From a virus, in the IMG/VR virus record IMGVR_UViG_3300042924_006323, positions 1 through 27,638 of that record: a stretch of 27,638 nt of DNA, one strand, 5' to 3'. Below are positions 6,029 to 12,457 of this stretch, in pieces. Under the pieces are notes generated by a model. That model searched no databases. It was not told the DNA's origin and was given only the letters and a program-made list of their open reading frames with translations. A program made the position numbers and the translations under genes. Position 1 is the stretch's first letter, and each line of letters starts with the position of its first letter.

Positions 6029-6759
6029 TACGCACCAACCTTGTCCACTGCAATTGCGTCGATGATGGATTCGGCACGTTGTCCGAAAGTGAGACGGGCT
6101 GCTTTTTCGTCGCCGTAGGCCTTGCGGATTTTGTCGAATGCCATGAATGCTCGCAATGAGATTCGGCGTTCGCCAGCGTCAGCCATGCGCACTGCGTAGT
6201 TGCGCAGATCAGGAGAGAGAGCCAGCAGAGCGGTCGGGTGCGGAGCGTTGATGCGGATGCGGATGGGGAAGCGGTCAGCCAGTGCGGTCGGCAGTTCTTC
6301 CATGTTCTCCACGTTCGTGGTCATGATCGCAGAGAAGCCGTCCTTCGGTCGGTGGATGCGTCCGCTCTCAGGGTTCTCCCACGTTGCCGACTCAGGAGAG
6401 TCCAGCATGGCAAGCAGAGTGGCGAACACGTCGCCCGATGCCTTGTCGACTTCGTCCACGATGAGACGACCGCCGACGATGCCGTTGCCTTCCCATGCCT
6501 TGACAGCAGAACCGTAGTTCCAAGTGAACGTGCCCTTTTCGTTCGGCATGAATGCGCCAGTCACGTCAGCATTGGTCATGTCCTCAGTGCAGACGAGACG
6601 GTAGGCACCGCCCTCAACATTTCCCATGTTGAGACCTGCGTAGGTCTTGCCGATGCCTGACGGCCCGAACAAAATGATTCGGTCGATGCCAGCGTTGAGA
6701 CAGTCCTCAAATGCTTGCCAGCATTCAGGGAGCGTCGGGTTGGTTTGGGTGGTGGTCAT
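6028..6759 (-). CDS. MoxR/CbbQ-type AAA+ ATPase
   Basis: 243 residues with all core AAA+ parts: Walker A GPSGIGKT (32-39), Walker B LIVDEVD (99-105), sensor-1 MTTN (146-149) and an arginine-finger candidate in ADRFP (161-165). It most resembles the dynein-related/CbbQ/NorQ/GvpN group. These ATPases form hexamers that, with a VWA partner, remodel or activate a client, often by inserting a metal. The partner is encoded immediately downstream with a 1-bp overlap. The ribosome site is TTGAAAGGGG, and a 31-bp promoter lies at 6808-6838 with a leader containing CTACTAC. Confidence 0.85.
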   Translation of the reverse strand: MTTTQTNPTLPECWQAFEDCLNAGIDRIILFGPSGIGKTYAGLNMGNVEGGAYRLVCTEDMTNADVTGAFMPNEKGTFTWNYGSAVKAWEGNGIVGGRLIVDEVDKASGDVFATLLAMLDSPESATWENPESGRIHRPKDGFSAIMTTNVENMEELPTALADRFPIRIRINAPHPTALLALSPDLRNYAVRMADAGERRISLRAFMAFDKIRKAYGDEKAARLTFGQRAESIIDAIAVDKVGA

Positions 6760-6807
6760 TGCAGTACCCCTTTCAATGGGTAGTAGGTGGTTTGTATTAC
6801 GAGACTC

Positions 6808-6838
6808 AGTTTATCAACACGCCTAGGTCATGCTACAC
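6808..6838 (-). promoter_or_regulatory. 31-bp array promoter M1 (MoxR/VWA operon)
   Basis: GTGTAGCATG, CCTAGGCG, -10 TAAACT. The leader to ATG 6759 contains CTACTAC and GAAAGGGG. Confidence 0.8.
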
Positions 6839-7345
6839 CTAGTCTTTTTCGGCCTCACGGTCGGCCTTCGGGTCACGGATTTCCCACAAGCCCTTCTTGA
6901 CCTTGCGGAAGTGTGGGGACTCTTGCAGGAACTTGAGAACGGTCGGGTAGGAAAATCCGGCCTGCTCAACCAGTGCGTCTGTCGTGTACTGCTCAAAGAC
7001 CTTGTCCTTCGTCCAGTCGATGAACGTGTCGTACTTGTCAGCACGTTTCTCAACCTTCACTTCTGCGAGATCGTCCGTTGAGATAGTCATGTCGCACCAG
7101 TCAGAGACGATCTCAACAATGATCGCTTCCATGACTCCGTATGAACGGAGAGTGCGAATTGGGTTCCCTTTTTCACCTTCATTTTTCCATGTCAACAAGA
7201 CATGCATTGCTCGCTCATACTCCCCAAGAGCAAAGCGATCTTCCTTTGGAATCGACCACTTGTCCCCATGCGTCTTGGCATGGGTTCCCCATCGGTTCTG
7301 CATCTCCACTTTGATGGAGTCGTGACTGATCGTCGTAGTAGGCAT
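6839..7345 (-). CDS. Winged-helix-like DNA-binding protein
   Basis: 168 residues. Residues about 110-158 (FIDWTKDKVFEQYTTDALVEQAGFSYPTVLKFLQESPHFRKVKKGLWEIRDP) look like a compact winged helix: helix, recognition helix 'SYPTVLKFL', then a beta wing. The N-terminal 100 residues are of unknown type. It is transcribed alone from the 31-bp promoter at 7373-7403, with ribosome site GAAAGGGAACC. Its stop lies one base beyond the promoter of the MoxR operon, so promoter and gene end abut. Confidence 0.7.
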   Translation of the reverse strand: MPTTTISHDSIKVEMQNRWGTHAKTHGDKWSIPKEDRFALGEYERAMHVLLTWKNEGEKGNPIRTLRSYGVMEAIIVEIVSDWCDMTISTDDLAEVKVEKRADKYDTFIDWTKDKVFEQYTTDALVEQAGFSYPTVLKFLQESPHFRKVKKGLWEIRDPKADREAEKD

Positions 7346-7372
7346 TGGTTCCCTTTCGTATGTACCGATTTC

Positions 7373-7403
7373 AGTTTAGCAACCCGACTAGGCCATGCTA
7401 CAC
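7373..7403 (-). promoter_or_regulatory. 31-bp array promoter M2 (winged-helix gene)
   Basis: GTGTAGCATG, CTAGTCGG, -10 TAAACT; leader to ATG 7345. A dispersed-repeat copy abuts it upstream. Confidence 0.8.
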
Positions 7404-7407
7404 CCAC

Positions 7408-7423
7408 CTCTTCCGCCACCGTC
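7408..7423 (+). repeat. 16-bp dispersed repeat copy 5
   Basis: CTCTTCCGCCACCGTC, exact; abuts promoter M2. Confidence 0.7.
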
Positions 7424-7453
7424 AGGTTGAATGGCGATTCTTTCTTGCGCCTA

Positions 7454-7509
7454 GCAATAGTTGTGTGCGCAATGTTTGCGTCCGCAATAGTTGCGTCTGC
7501 AAGTTTTCG
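7454..7509. repeat. 15-bp tandem repeats (iteron-like)
   Basis: Three full units, GCAATAGTTGTGTGC (7454), GCAATGTTTGCGTCC (7469), GCAATAGTTGCGTCT (7484), and a decayed fourth beginning GCAAGTTTTCG (7499). They lie in the intergenic region 7424-7582 upstream of promoter M2, together with a GC-rich separator hairpin. Confidence 0.6.
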
Positions 7510-7582
7510 CCGGGGCTTTCTAGCTGCATCTGCCCCGCCGGAGCCCCGTTGGTCCATGGGGCGCGCGGGGCTTTGGAACGCC

Positions 7583-7813
7583 TCAGTAGTACTGAGGACG
7601 AATTTTTCCTTGTGCAGTCATCCGCTGACGGAGCGTCGCGACGCACTCATAGAGTTCATGGGTAGTGATTCCCCACTCTTTGATCTGATCGTCAAAGTAG
7701 CCAGCCTCAATCTCGTCGTAGATGTTCACGATGGCATCGGCACCACTCACGCCAAGCGTGTAGTAGTTCTCCTCGAGAATTTCAGAAATATCCAACATTT
7801 GTGATTTTTTCAT
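7583..7813 (-). CDS. Hypothetical 76-aa protein, last gene of a coupled run
   Basis: An acidic helical protein (ISEILEENYYTLGVSGADAIVNIYDEIEAGYFDDQIKEWG...). GAGGAGGA lies about 10 nt before ATG 7813, inside the end of the upstream gene. The stop codon sits in a perfect inverted repeat (CCTCAGTA/TACTGAGG, about 7581-7597). Family unknown. Confidence 0.65.
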   Translation of the reverse strand: MKKSQMLDISEILEENYYTLGVSGADAIVNIYDEIEAGYFDDQIKEWGITTHELYECVATLRQRMTAQGKIRPQYY

Positions 7814-7819
7814 TACTGC

Positions 7820-8020
7820 TCAGTCCTCCTCGTTCATTTCTGCTTCGGCATGCATGATGGCCGTCTGTAGTTCTCTCTCGAAATCGACTTTTCTGTAGGC
7901 ACACCACTGAATCACGTCGGCAAGCATATCTACGATCACGTCCTCTTCTTCTTCAGCTCCAACTAGGTCTGCGTATTGGACGATGACCTTTTGGGCCCTA
8001 TCAAGAGCAAGAATCCTCAT
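7820..8020 (-). CDS. Hypothetical 66-aa acidic protein
   Basis: MRILALDRAQKVIVQYADLVGAEEEEDVIVDMLADVIQWCAYRKVDFERELQ..., strongly acidic and probably all-helical. It overlaps the upstream gene by ATGA, and the site GGAGGAAATAA directly precedes the ATG. Not recognised. Confidence 0.65.
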   Translation of the reverse strand: MRILALDRAQKVIVQYADLVGAEEEEDVIVDMLADVIQWCAYRKVDFERELQTAIMHAEAEMNEED

Positions 8021-8268
8021 TTATTTCCTCCGAAATGAGCCCACACATCGACCTTCTTGCTCTTGTCTCTCAGTTCCAGCAACTCCTTCATGATGGACTC
8101 AACGGAGAACCTTGCCTCCATGTAGTCAATGTCCCCCTCTAGGCGCGACATGTCGTACTCGCCAGTTCCGATATCGCGCCTGATTCCCTGCAGAAAGAAC
8201 GTTGCCTCAGTTACGGAGTCAAAGAGTTCGTCAAGAAGTTCTTCCATGCGCTCTTGGGGGTTAGTCAT
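8017..8268 (-). CDS. Hypothetical 83-aa coiled-coil protein
   Basis: Start at ATG 8268, overlapping the upstream stop by 8 bp. The sequence MTNPQERMEELLDELFDSVTEATFFLQGIRRDIG... and the later ESIMKELLELRDKSKKVD suggest helices with coiled-coil character. The downstream gene overlaps by 4 bp. Confidence 0.65.
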   Translation of the reverse strand: MTNPQERMEELLDELFDSVTEATFFLQGIRRDIGTGEYDMSRLEGDIDYMEARFSVESIMKELLELRDKSKKVDVWAHFGGNK

Positions 8269-8509
8269 CCCATGCCCCAAAGTCCAGAAGAGCATCGTGA
8301 ATCCAGTCCCAGATTTCTTCGGTCAAGTTGTTTTCTTCCCACGTGTCCCACTCTTTTACGACATTGCTCCAAACTTCAGCATCAGGTGGGTCGTATTTGC
8401 CATCATCGGTTATGAAACGGTTGAAAACACCCTTATCCCACCAGTCGATGATGATCTCTTCGTCTGGGTCAAGTTCCATAAGCATCTCAATTGCGTTTTC
8501 GACTCTCAC
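8261..8509 (-). CDS. Hypothetical 82-aa acidic Trp-rich protein
   Basis: GTG start that overlaps the previous stop as GTGA. The protein is very acidic with many tryptophans (IIIDWWDKGVFNRF..., EEIWDWIHDALLDFGAWDD), a style shared by several small proteins here. It begins MRVENAIEMLMELDPDEEIII, a pattern seen in small phage proteins of unknown function. Confidence 0.65.
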   Translation of the reverse strand: MRVENAIEMLMELDPDEEIIIDWWDKGVFNRFITDDGKYDPPDAEVWSNVVKEWDTWEENNLTEEIWDWIHDALLDFGAWDD

Positions 8510-8757
8510 AAGAAAATCCCTTCGTTCAGCATTTTTACGGCTTTTTCCACTGCTTTGCCAGTCTCCTCAAGTATGTCTACGTCGTAGATTGAGTAGCAAC
8601 TGGCACAGACGTAGAGGCTCCCCTCCCACAGTCCATTCAGTACTGGCTCAACGGGAGTGCCATCTTTCAGGCACGTGTAGAAGCCGTCTTTATGTGGCTC
8701 GTTCCCACACTGGCACACGAGCCAGTCTACGGTTGTCTCCCTGAGATTGAGTGGCAT
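8506..8757 (-). CDS. Zinc-ribbon-like 83-aa protein
   Basis: Start at ATG 8757, coupled to the upstream gene by TAATG. Two cysteine pairs, CQCGN near residue 15 and CASC near residue 50, with another Cys between, suggest a zinc ribbon. Similar 'CGN...GF..C...G..V.P' proteins are frequent in actinophages, with unknown function. It ends with a GTGA overlap to the next gene. Confidence 0.65.
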   Translation of the reverse strand: MPLNLRETTVDWLVCQCGNEPHKDGFYTCLKDGTPVEPVLNGLWEGSLYVCASCYSIYDVDILEETGKAVEKAVKMLNEGIFL

Positions 8758-8936
8758 TACTTCTCTACCCAACCCAGTTCGGCAGCATTGACGATGTCGT
8801 AGGTGATCTCTTCCATGAGTGGGCCGTAGTCCTCCATGTGTCGGTTGGAGTAGTAGAAGTCGTCCATCATGGTGCTGACGAGACTGAACGGGTCAATCTC
8901 GTCAGGGACGATGAGTTTGATGATGATTTCCTTCAT
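8757..8936 (-). CDS. Hypothetical 59-aa acidic protein, first gene of a coupled run
   Basis: The protein begins MKEIIIKLIVPDEIDPFSLV and ends AAELGWVEK. It has the conserved leader CTACTACGAAGGGG before the ATG and the 31-bp promoter at 8964-8994. Its stop overlaps the next start (TAATG). It heads a polycistronic run of six genes down to 7583, unlike the mostly single-gene units on the plus strand. Confidence 0.7.
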   Translation of the reverse strand: MKEIIIKLIVPDEIDPFSLVSTMMDDFYYSNRHMEDYGPLMEEITYDIVNAAELGWVEK

Positions 8937-8963
8937 TATTTCCCCTTCGTAGTAGTTGTTTCC

Positions 8964-8994
8964 AGTATAGCAATGCGCCTAGCGCATGCTACAC
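8964..8994 (-). promoter_or_regulatory. 31-bp array promoter M3 (six-gene run 8936-7583)
   Basis: GTGTAGCATG, CTAGGCGC, -10 TATACT; leader with CTACTAC and GAAGGGG. Confidence 0.8.
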
Positions 8995-9657
8995 CCCCAC
9001 TTCCCAGCCGACCCTATCGGCTTCCTCGCAGATTTTGCTCATCATGTCGTTGCGCCATTCAGAGTGCTTGTCCCAGTATTCTATCTGCTGTTCGTCAGTT
9101 GCGTCGTCGGCAAGTTCTTCGTCCCAGTTGCAAGGCTCAAAAAACTGCTCAAAGAGAATCTTTCCAGCCTTCATCACATGACAACCTGCGAAGAATCCAG
9201 CCTCTTCGTCAAAGTCAAATGCAAAGCGCAGTTTCGGGAACATGGCAGAGATTTTCTTGTGAGCCTCATCGCCAGAACCCCATGGCAAGTCATAGACATA
9301 GACGACTTCCCAGAGACCATTGTTGAGTGGCTCCAGTTCGGAATCAACGAACGTATGGCAGTCGCCCCACTTGACGCCCCAGTTTTCGTACTGCCACGAA
9401 TACCAATCGGTGGCTCCGTACTTGTCCATCATTTGCTTTGCAAGTTCAGACTGTTCTTCGCGTACTGGTGAAGTCACATCAAAGAGTTCCTTCGGGCAGG
9501 GGACGAAAGACTCAAAGATTCTGGTCTCAATCCTAGATGCCATCGGAAACTTTCCGACGAGTTCCTCCTTCTCTTCCATCAGAACCTTGGAGATGAAGTC
9601 CTTGACATTCTCTTCAGTTCCAGAGACAGCCATTCGTGTATTAGTCCAGTTCGGCAT
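8989..9657 (-). CDS. Api92/YubB-like (DUF1281-type) protein
   Basis: 222 residues. It begins MPNWTNTRMAVSG and contains 'SFVPCPKELFDV', 'GATDWYSWQYENWGVKWGDC' and a final ferredoxin-like part, the hallmarks of the Api92-like/YubB family found on plasmids and phages, whose role is unknown. The leader has CTACTACGAAAGGG before ATG, and the 31-bp promoter is at 9687-9717. The 3' end overlaps the -35 end of the next promoter (8964-8994) by a few bases. Confidence 0.8.
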   Translation of the reverse strand: MPNWTNTRMAVSGTEENVKDFISKVLMEEKEELVGKFPMASRIETRIFESFVPCPKELFDVTSPVREEQSELAKQMMDKYGATDWYSWQYENWGVKWGDCHTFVDSELEPLNNGLWEVVYVYDLPWGSGDEAHKKISAMFPKLRFAFDFDEEAGFFAGCHVMKAGKILFEQFFEPCNWDEELADDATDEQQIEYWDKHSEWRNDMMSKICEEADRVGWEVGV

Positions 9658-9686
9658 TGTTGCCCTTTCGTAGTAGGTACGGCTTC

Positions 9687-9717
9687 ATTTTATCAACTCG
9701 CCTACCCCATGCTACAC
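9687..9717 (-). promoter_or_regulatory. 31-bp array promoter M4 (Api92-like gene)
   Basis: GTGTAGCATG, GTAGGCGA, -10 TAAAAT; dispersed-repeat copy abuts upstream. Confidence 0.8.
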
Positions 9718-9733
9718 CTCTTCCGCCACCGTT
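9718..9733 (+). repeat. 16-bp dispersed repeat copy 6
   Basis: CTCTTCCGCCACCGTT; abuts promoter M4. Confidence 0.7.
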
Positions 9734-9819
9734 GGGTTTGTAGAGCCTCCCCCTTTGCCCATTTTCCCACAGTGGGAAAATCCCACAGCGGGCTTGGCGC
9801 GGCGGGGCTCCAAAAGGGA

Positions 9820-9851
9820 GTGGAGCCGGCCCTACTACAAACCGGCTCCAC
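9820..9851 (-). terminator. Terminator of the 10809-9855 operon, loop carrying GTAGTAG
   Basis: GTGGAGCCGG (9820-9829) and CCGGCTCCAC (9842-9851) make a perfect 10-bp stem directly after the stop at 9855. On the minus strand TCCCTTTT follows. The loop reads TTTGTAGTAGGG on the minus strand, the exact complement of the CTACTAC element found in the leaders of minus-strand genes. Confidence 0.75.
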
Positions 9852-9854
9852 GAT

Positions 9855-10127
9855 CTAGATCTCATTGCCGTCTTGATCAGTGAAGATCAGGTCGTCAATC
9901 TCGTTTTTATGTCCCCATCCGCATGAGAAATCATCCTCGCAGTAGGACTCAATGCGCTCAATCACATCTTCAAGCGTGACTTCTAGGGTCTTTGGGTGTC
10001 CCCCAGAATCATCATTCCCGTTCACCCATATGGACGAAGTTCGATCTTCGAGAATGCTCTCTACGACCTTGGCCACGTCATATGAGATGACCCTTGTGAC
10101 GTTGATTGTCTGTGGCATGTCGCTCAT
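9855..10127 (-). CDS. Hypothetical 90-aa acidic protein
   Basis: Start at ATG 10127 (ATGA overlap with the DUF4314 gene). MSDMPQTINVTRVISYDVAKVVESILEDRTSSIWVN... followed by an acidic DVIERIESYCEDDFSCGWGHK and the end DLIFTDQDGNEI. Not recognised. Last gene of a three-gene operon. Confidence 0.7.
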   Translation of the reverse strand: MSDMPQTINVTRVISYDVAKVVESILEDRTSSIWVNGNDDSGGHPKTLEVTLEDVIERIESYCEDDFSCGWGHKNEIDDLIFTDQDGNEI

Positions 10128-10345
10128 GAGACCACCCAGTAGGAATCTTCGCCCTGAACAAGGCCTAGGCCCGACCCGTTGTCCCATTTGACGAACACTG
10201 TGCCAATGTCGTCAATGAAGTCTACGACGCCCTCGTCCCCCGATTTGAGGTTTGTGTAGGGGTCGGACGTGCGCACTAGTCGCACTCTCTTGCCGATGAG
10301 GTCTCGCCTCATTGCTTCAATCGTTCCACGTGAAATCGTCCTCAC
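10124..10345 (-). CDS. DUF4314-family protein
   Basis: 73 residues with the DUF4314 signature: 'LIGKRVRLVRTSDPYTNLKSGDEGVVDFIDDIGTVFVKWDNGSGLGLVQGEDSY', a small beta-barrel-like domain found in phage and plasmid genes of unknown function. GTG start overlapping the upstream stop (GTGA). A degenerate parS-like string lies inside the coding region at 10323-10336. Confidence 0.8.
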   Translation of the reverse strand: MRTISRGTIEAMRRDLIGKRVRLVRTSDPYTNLKSGDEGVVDFIDDIGTVFVKWDNGSGLGLVQGEDSYWVVS

Positions 10346-10809
10346 AGGGTCACCTCTTCCTCTTCTCCTCTGTAGGGAGCATCCTGAACGTCTTGCCAGT
10401 CAGGCTCGGCTTCATCCCAGCGGAAGAGCCCAAGGATTTCGTCCTTGTAGATGTCAATCACCATGAGCCCTGCCTTGGCAATGACGTAGACGTAGTCGCA
10501 CCACGAATCCTTGTAGTTCTCGGGGGTGTACCACTCATCTGCCGAACCTTGTAGTTCATTCCCAGCGATGCCGTAGCCTTCCACCACTTCCCAGCGGTCT
10601 TCTTCGGCAGGAACGTTCGACTGCCCTGCGTCGATGGCTGACCAGTAGAAATGGTCATCAACGAAAGTCGCCACGGCTTTATCAACGCCGTCACGCTTGA
10701 CGATTCGCCAAATGTGCGCACCGTTATGCGTTGGGTATCCATCCCAATGCGCATACCTTCCAGCCCAAGAGTCGCCCTGTTGCTTGGCGATAATGCTTCT
10801 AGTTGCCAC
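10342..10809 (-). CDS. Conserved phage protein with 'MATRSIIAK...GRYAHWDGYP' start
   Basis: 155 residues. The N-terminus MATRSIIAKQQGDSWAGRYAHWDGYPTHNGAHIWRIVKRDG is a recurrent actinophage family I recognise by pattern but whose function is not established. GTG start at 10809, preceded by AAAAGGCAGG. First gene of the operon 10342-10124-9855 under the 31-bp promoter at 10848-10878, with a CTACTACTAC leader. The later part is rich in Trp and acidic residues. Confidence 0.75.
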   Translation of the reverse strand: MATRSIIAKQQGDSWAGRYAHWDGYPTHNGAHIWRIVKRDGVDKAVATFVDDHFYWSAIDAGQSNVPAEEDRWEVVEGYGIAGNELQGSADEWYTPENYKDSWCDYVYVIAKAGLMVIDIYKDEILGLFRWDEAEPDWQDVQDAPYRGEEEEVTL

Positions 10810-10847
10810 AGTATTACCTGCCTTTTGTAGTAGTAGTTACGTGTTTC

Positions 10848-10878
10848 AGTATAACCAAGGCCCTAGGTCATGCTACAC
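10848..10878 (-). promoter_or_regulatory. 31-bp array promoter M5 (operon 10809-9855)
   Basis: GTGTAGCATG, CCTAGGGC, -10 TATACT; CTACTACTAC leader. Confidence 0.8.
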
Positions 10879-10970
10879 CTGAAAAATCCATTTATTGCAT
10901 TTTCTTTACAGGCGTCGTGTTACACCCCTTCGCTAGGGGTGGCCGGGGCTTCGGAAAAAGAAGAAGGGTT

Positions 10971-10994
10971 GGGGTGGGACTCTCGCCCCACCCC
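10971..10994 (-). terminator. Intrinsic terminator of the gene at 11006-11470
   Basis: GGGGTGGG (10971-10978) pairs with CCCACCCC (10987-10994). On the minus strand a pyrimidine run ending in TTTTT follows (10953-10967), so this is a good rho-independent terminator. Confidence 0.7.
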
Positions 10995-11005
10995 GTTCCC
11001 TCTGT

Positions 11006-11470
11006 TCAGACCCGATTCATCAGGTCGGCTATCGCCTCAGCAAGCGGTCCTCGTGCCTCGCCAGCGTCAAGAATCGGCGTGTGTGCTTCGTCTTGGAAAC
11101 GAAGAACGCTCGCCATTTCCGAACGTGTGGCACACACGAACAAGCGCACACGGCGACGGTTGGGGTGTTCGCTCGGTGCGCCCTCGGGTTCATCTTGCCC
11201 TTCAGCGATGGGTGCTGCCCAACCGCAGGTGACGAGAGCGAGAGCGTCAAAGCCCTTTACAAGGCTCGGCTTCACGCTGTCAAGCAGTTGGTAAATGTCG
11301 TTGTGGCTGGCAAGTTCGGGATTCACGTCGGCAAGTTTGCCGTTTTCGTCAGTCGTGATACCGACGAGCATGGCACTCGGCAGGTCAAAACCAAACGATT
11401 CGCCTTTCAGGGTGAAAGCGTTGTGAACGATGTTCTCTGCGCTTTCTGTGACCTCAAGCAGGGTGGACAT
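11006..11470 (-). CDS. Hypothetical 154-aa protein
   Basis: An alpha/beta protein (MSTLLEVTESAENIVHNAFTLKGESFGFDLPSAMLVGITTDENG...DALALVTCGWAAPIAEGQDEPEGAPSEHPNRRRVRLFVCATRSEMASVLRF). I do not recognise the family; the 'RRRVRLFVCA' strand and preceding acidic loop suggest a compact enzyme-like or regulatory domain. Single-gene unit: the 31-bp promoter at 11514-11544, leader CTACTACTGAAAGGAAGG, own terminator at 10971-10994. Confidence 0.75.
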   Translation of the reverse strand: MSTLLEVTESAENIVHNAFTLKGESFGFDLPSAMLVGITTDENGKLADVNPELASHNDIYQLLDSVKPSLVKGFDALALVTCGWAAPIAEGQDEPEGAPSEHPNRRRVRLFVCATRSEMASVLRFQDEAHTPILDAGEARGPLAEAIADLMNRV

Positions 11471-11513
11471 GGAATGTTCCTTCCTTTCAGTAGTAGTTAT
11501 TAGGAACGGTGCC

Positions 11514-11544
11514 AGTTTACCAAGTCGCCTAGGTCATGCTACAC
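11514..11544 (-). promoter_or_regulatory. 31-bp array promoter M6 (gene 11006-11470)
   Basis: GTGTAGCATG, CCTAGGCGA, -10 TAAACT; CTACTAC and GAAAGGAAGG in leader. Confidence 0.8.
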
Positions 11545-11616
11545 CTGCCCCGACCCCACAAGCTGAGCCCCGTTTCTTTGTGTAGCAACCGGGGCTTAGT
11601 TGCTGGAAAGCAGAAA

Positions 11617-11641
11617 GGGTGGGGGTCACACTCCCCCACCC
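11617..11641 (-). terminator. Intrinsic terminator of the ParA-like gene
   Basis: GGGTGGGGG (11617-11625) and CCCCCACCC (11633-11641) form a perfect 9-bp stem. On the minus strand TTTCTGCTTT follows. Confidence 0.7.
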
Positions 11642-11647
11642 AGTCTG

Positions 11648-12205
11648 TCAGGCTGAGACTTGCTCGGGCTGGAACAAGGCGACCTGCCCCAAGTCACGAG
11701 GGAAGAGCCCTGCGTCGATGGATCGAGCGAGGGCCGGGTCTCGTTGCACCGAGAAGAACATCGGAAGCTTCAAGACCATTTTGCAGTCCCCGACCGAGAG
11801 AGCACCCTCTTTGTCCATGACTACCACGACGTCGTCGTACTCCGTGTAGGAGTTGAAGAGAGTGGAGCGACGGAGAGCGAGGTAGTGGTTCTGCGTCACC
11901 AAGTGGCGCACCCAGTCCTCGTAGTCATCGGGGAACGAGTCAAGGGCCGTACCTGCGTCTACGACGACGTAGCCCTGTGTCTGGTTCACCATCTCTACGA
12001 TGTTGAAGTTCACCCTCTGTGCGCCTTCTGCGACGATGACTCGCACGTGGCTCTTATTCGTCAAGACCGACATAGCATCGTCGTTTAGGGCAATGAGAGT
12101 GACTGTCTCTTGCTTTTCGTTGGCGAGCCAGCAGGCGAAGCCCACTGCCGAGGTGGTGCAACCCACCCCACCTTTTACTGACTGGAACACATGAACTCTC
12201 TTCAT
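11648..12205 (-). CDS. ParA/MinD-like P-loop ATPase with altered Walker A
   Basis: 185 residues from ATG 12205 (ribosome site GAAAGGGGTGAAC). The N-terminus MKRVHVFQSVKGGVGCTTSAVGFACWLA is a deviant Walker A of the ParA/MinD/CpaE type. The signature lysine (K11) is present, but the lysine normally in GKTT is Cys16 (GCTT). VVVDAGT near residue 80 is the Walker-B-like strand. Family members position DNA or protein complexes by ATP-driven dimerisation; loss of the second lysine, as in CpaE/TadZ-like members, often goes with weak or no ATP hydrolysis. Two perfect parS-like sites lie at 24.56 and 25.04 kb, but no ParB gene is visible. It is the first gene left of the putative origin, with the 31-bp promoter at 12244-12274. 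Confidence 0.75.
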   Translation of the reverse strand: MKRVHVFQSVKGGVGCTTSAVGFACWLANEKQETVTLIALNDDAMSVLTNKSHVRVIVAEGAQRVNFNIVEMVNQTQGYVVVDAGTALDSFPDDYEDWVRHLVTQNHYLALRRSTLFNSYTEYDDVVVVMDKEGALSVGDCKMVLKLPMFFSVQRDPALARSIDAGLFPRDLGQVALFQPEQVSA

Positions 12206-12243
12206 GTTCACCCCTTTCAGGTGCTGTTGTTTGGAACGATGGC

Positions 12244-12274
12244 ATTCTATCAAGTCGTCTAGCCCATGCTACAG
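12244..12274 (-). promoter_or_regulatory. 31-bp array promoter M7 (ParA-like gene)
   Basis: CTGTAGCATG, CTAGACGA, -10 TAGAAT; leader with ACAGCACC and GAAAGGGG. Confidence 0.8.
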
Positions 12275-12276
12275 CT

Positions 12277-12292
12277 CTCTTCCGCCACCGTC
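12277..12292 (+). repeat. 16-bp dispersed repeat copy 7
   Basis: CTCTTCCGCCACCGTC, exact; between promoter M7 and the DnaA-box cluster. Confidence 0.7.
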
Positions 12293-12320
12293 ATTATTTT
12301 GTCCCTATTGCTGACAATAG

Positions 12321-12372
12321 TTATCCACAGGTTCTCGAGTTTTCCACAGGCTGTGGATAAACCTGTGGATTC
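12321..12372. other. Putative replication origin: DnaA-box cluster in a nested palindrome
   Basis: Four DnaA-box-like 9-mers lie in 52 bp: TTATCCACA (12321-12329), TTTTCCACA (12340-12348), and on the other strand TTATCCACA (12352-12360) and GAATCCACA (12364-12372). They form nested inverted repeats: ATCCACAGGTT (12323-12333) with AACCTGTGGAT (12360-12370), and CCACAG with CTGTGG inside. The cluster sits where transcription diverges (ParA-like gene leftward, 12458 rightward). Origin function is inferred; the hairpin could alternatively only end transcription. Confidence 0.6.
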
Positions 12373-12420
12373 CCAGCTGAGCCCCGGCGGGACCTAAGCC
12401 AGCGGGGCTTGGTTGGCAAG

Positions 12421-12451
12421 GTGTAGCATGATCTAGGTGACTCGGTATAAT
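12421..12451 (+). promoter_or_regulatory. 31-bp array promoter P1 (gene 12458)
   Basis: GTGTAGCATG, CTAGGTGA, -10 TATAAT; 6 nt to ATG, leaderless. Confidence 0.8.
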
Positions 12452-12457
12452 GGTGTC

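Noticed and set aside
7192-7557. Minus-strand frame translating the 15-bp repeats as ADATI-ADANI-type pentapeptides
   Set aside because: It crosses a promoter and the start of the winged-helix gene in another frame. The five-residue periodicity follows from the 15-bp DNA repeat, so it is not a pentapeptide-repeat protein.
12437-12457. Upstream GTG start for the gene at 12458
   Set aside because: That extension lies within the promoter and -10 box and could not be part of the transcript.
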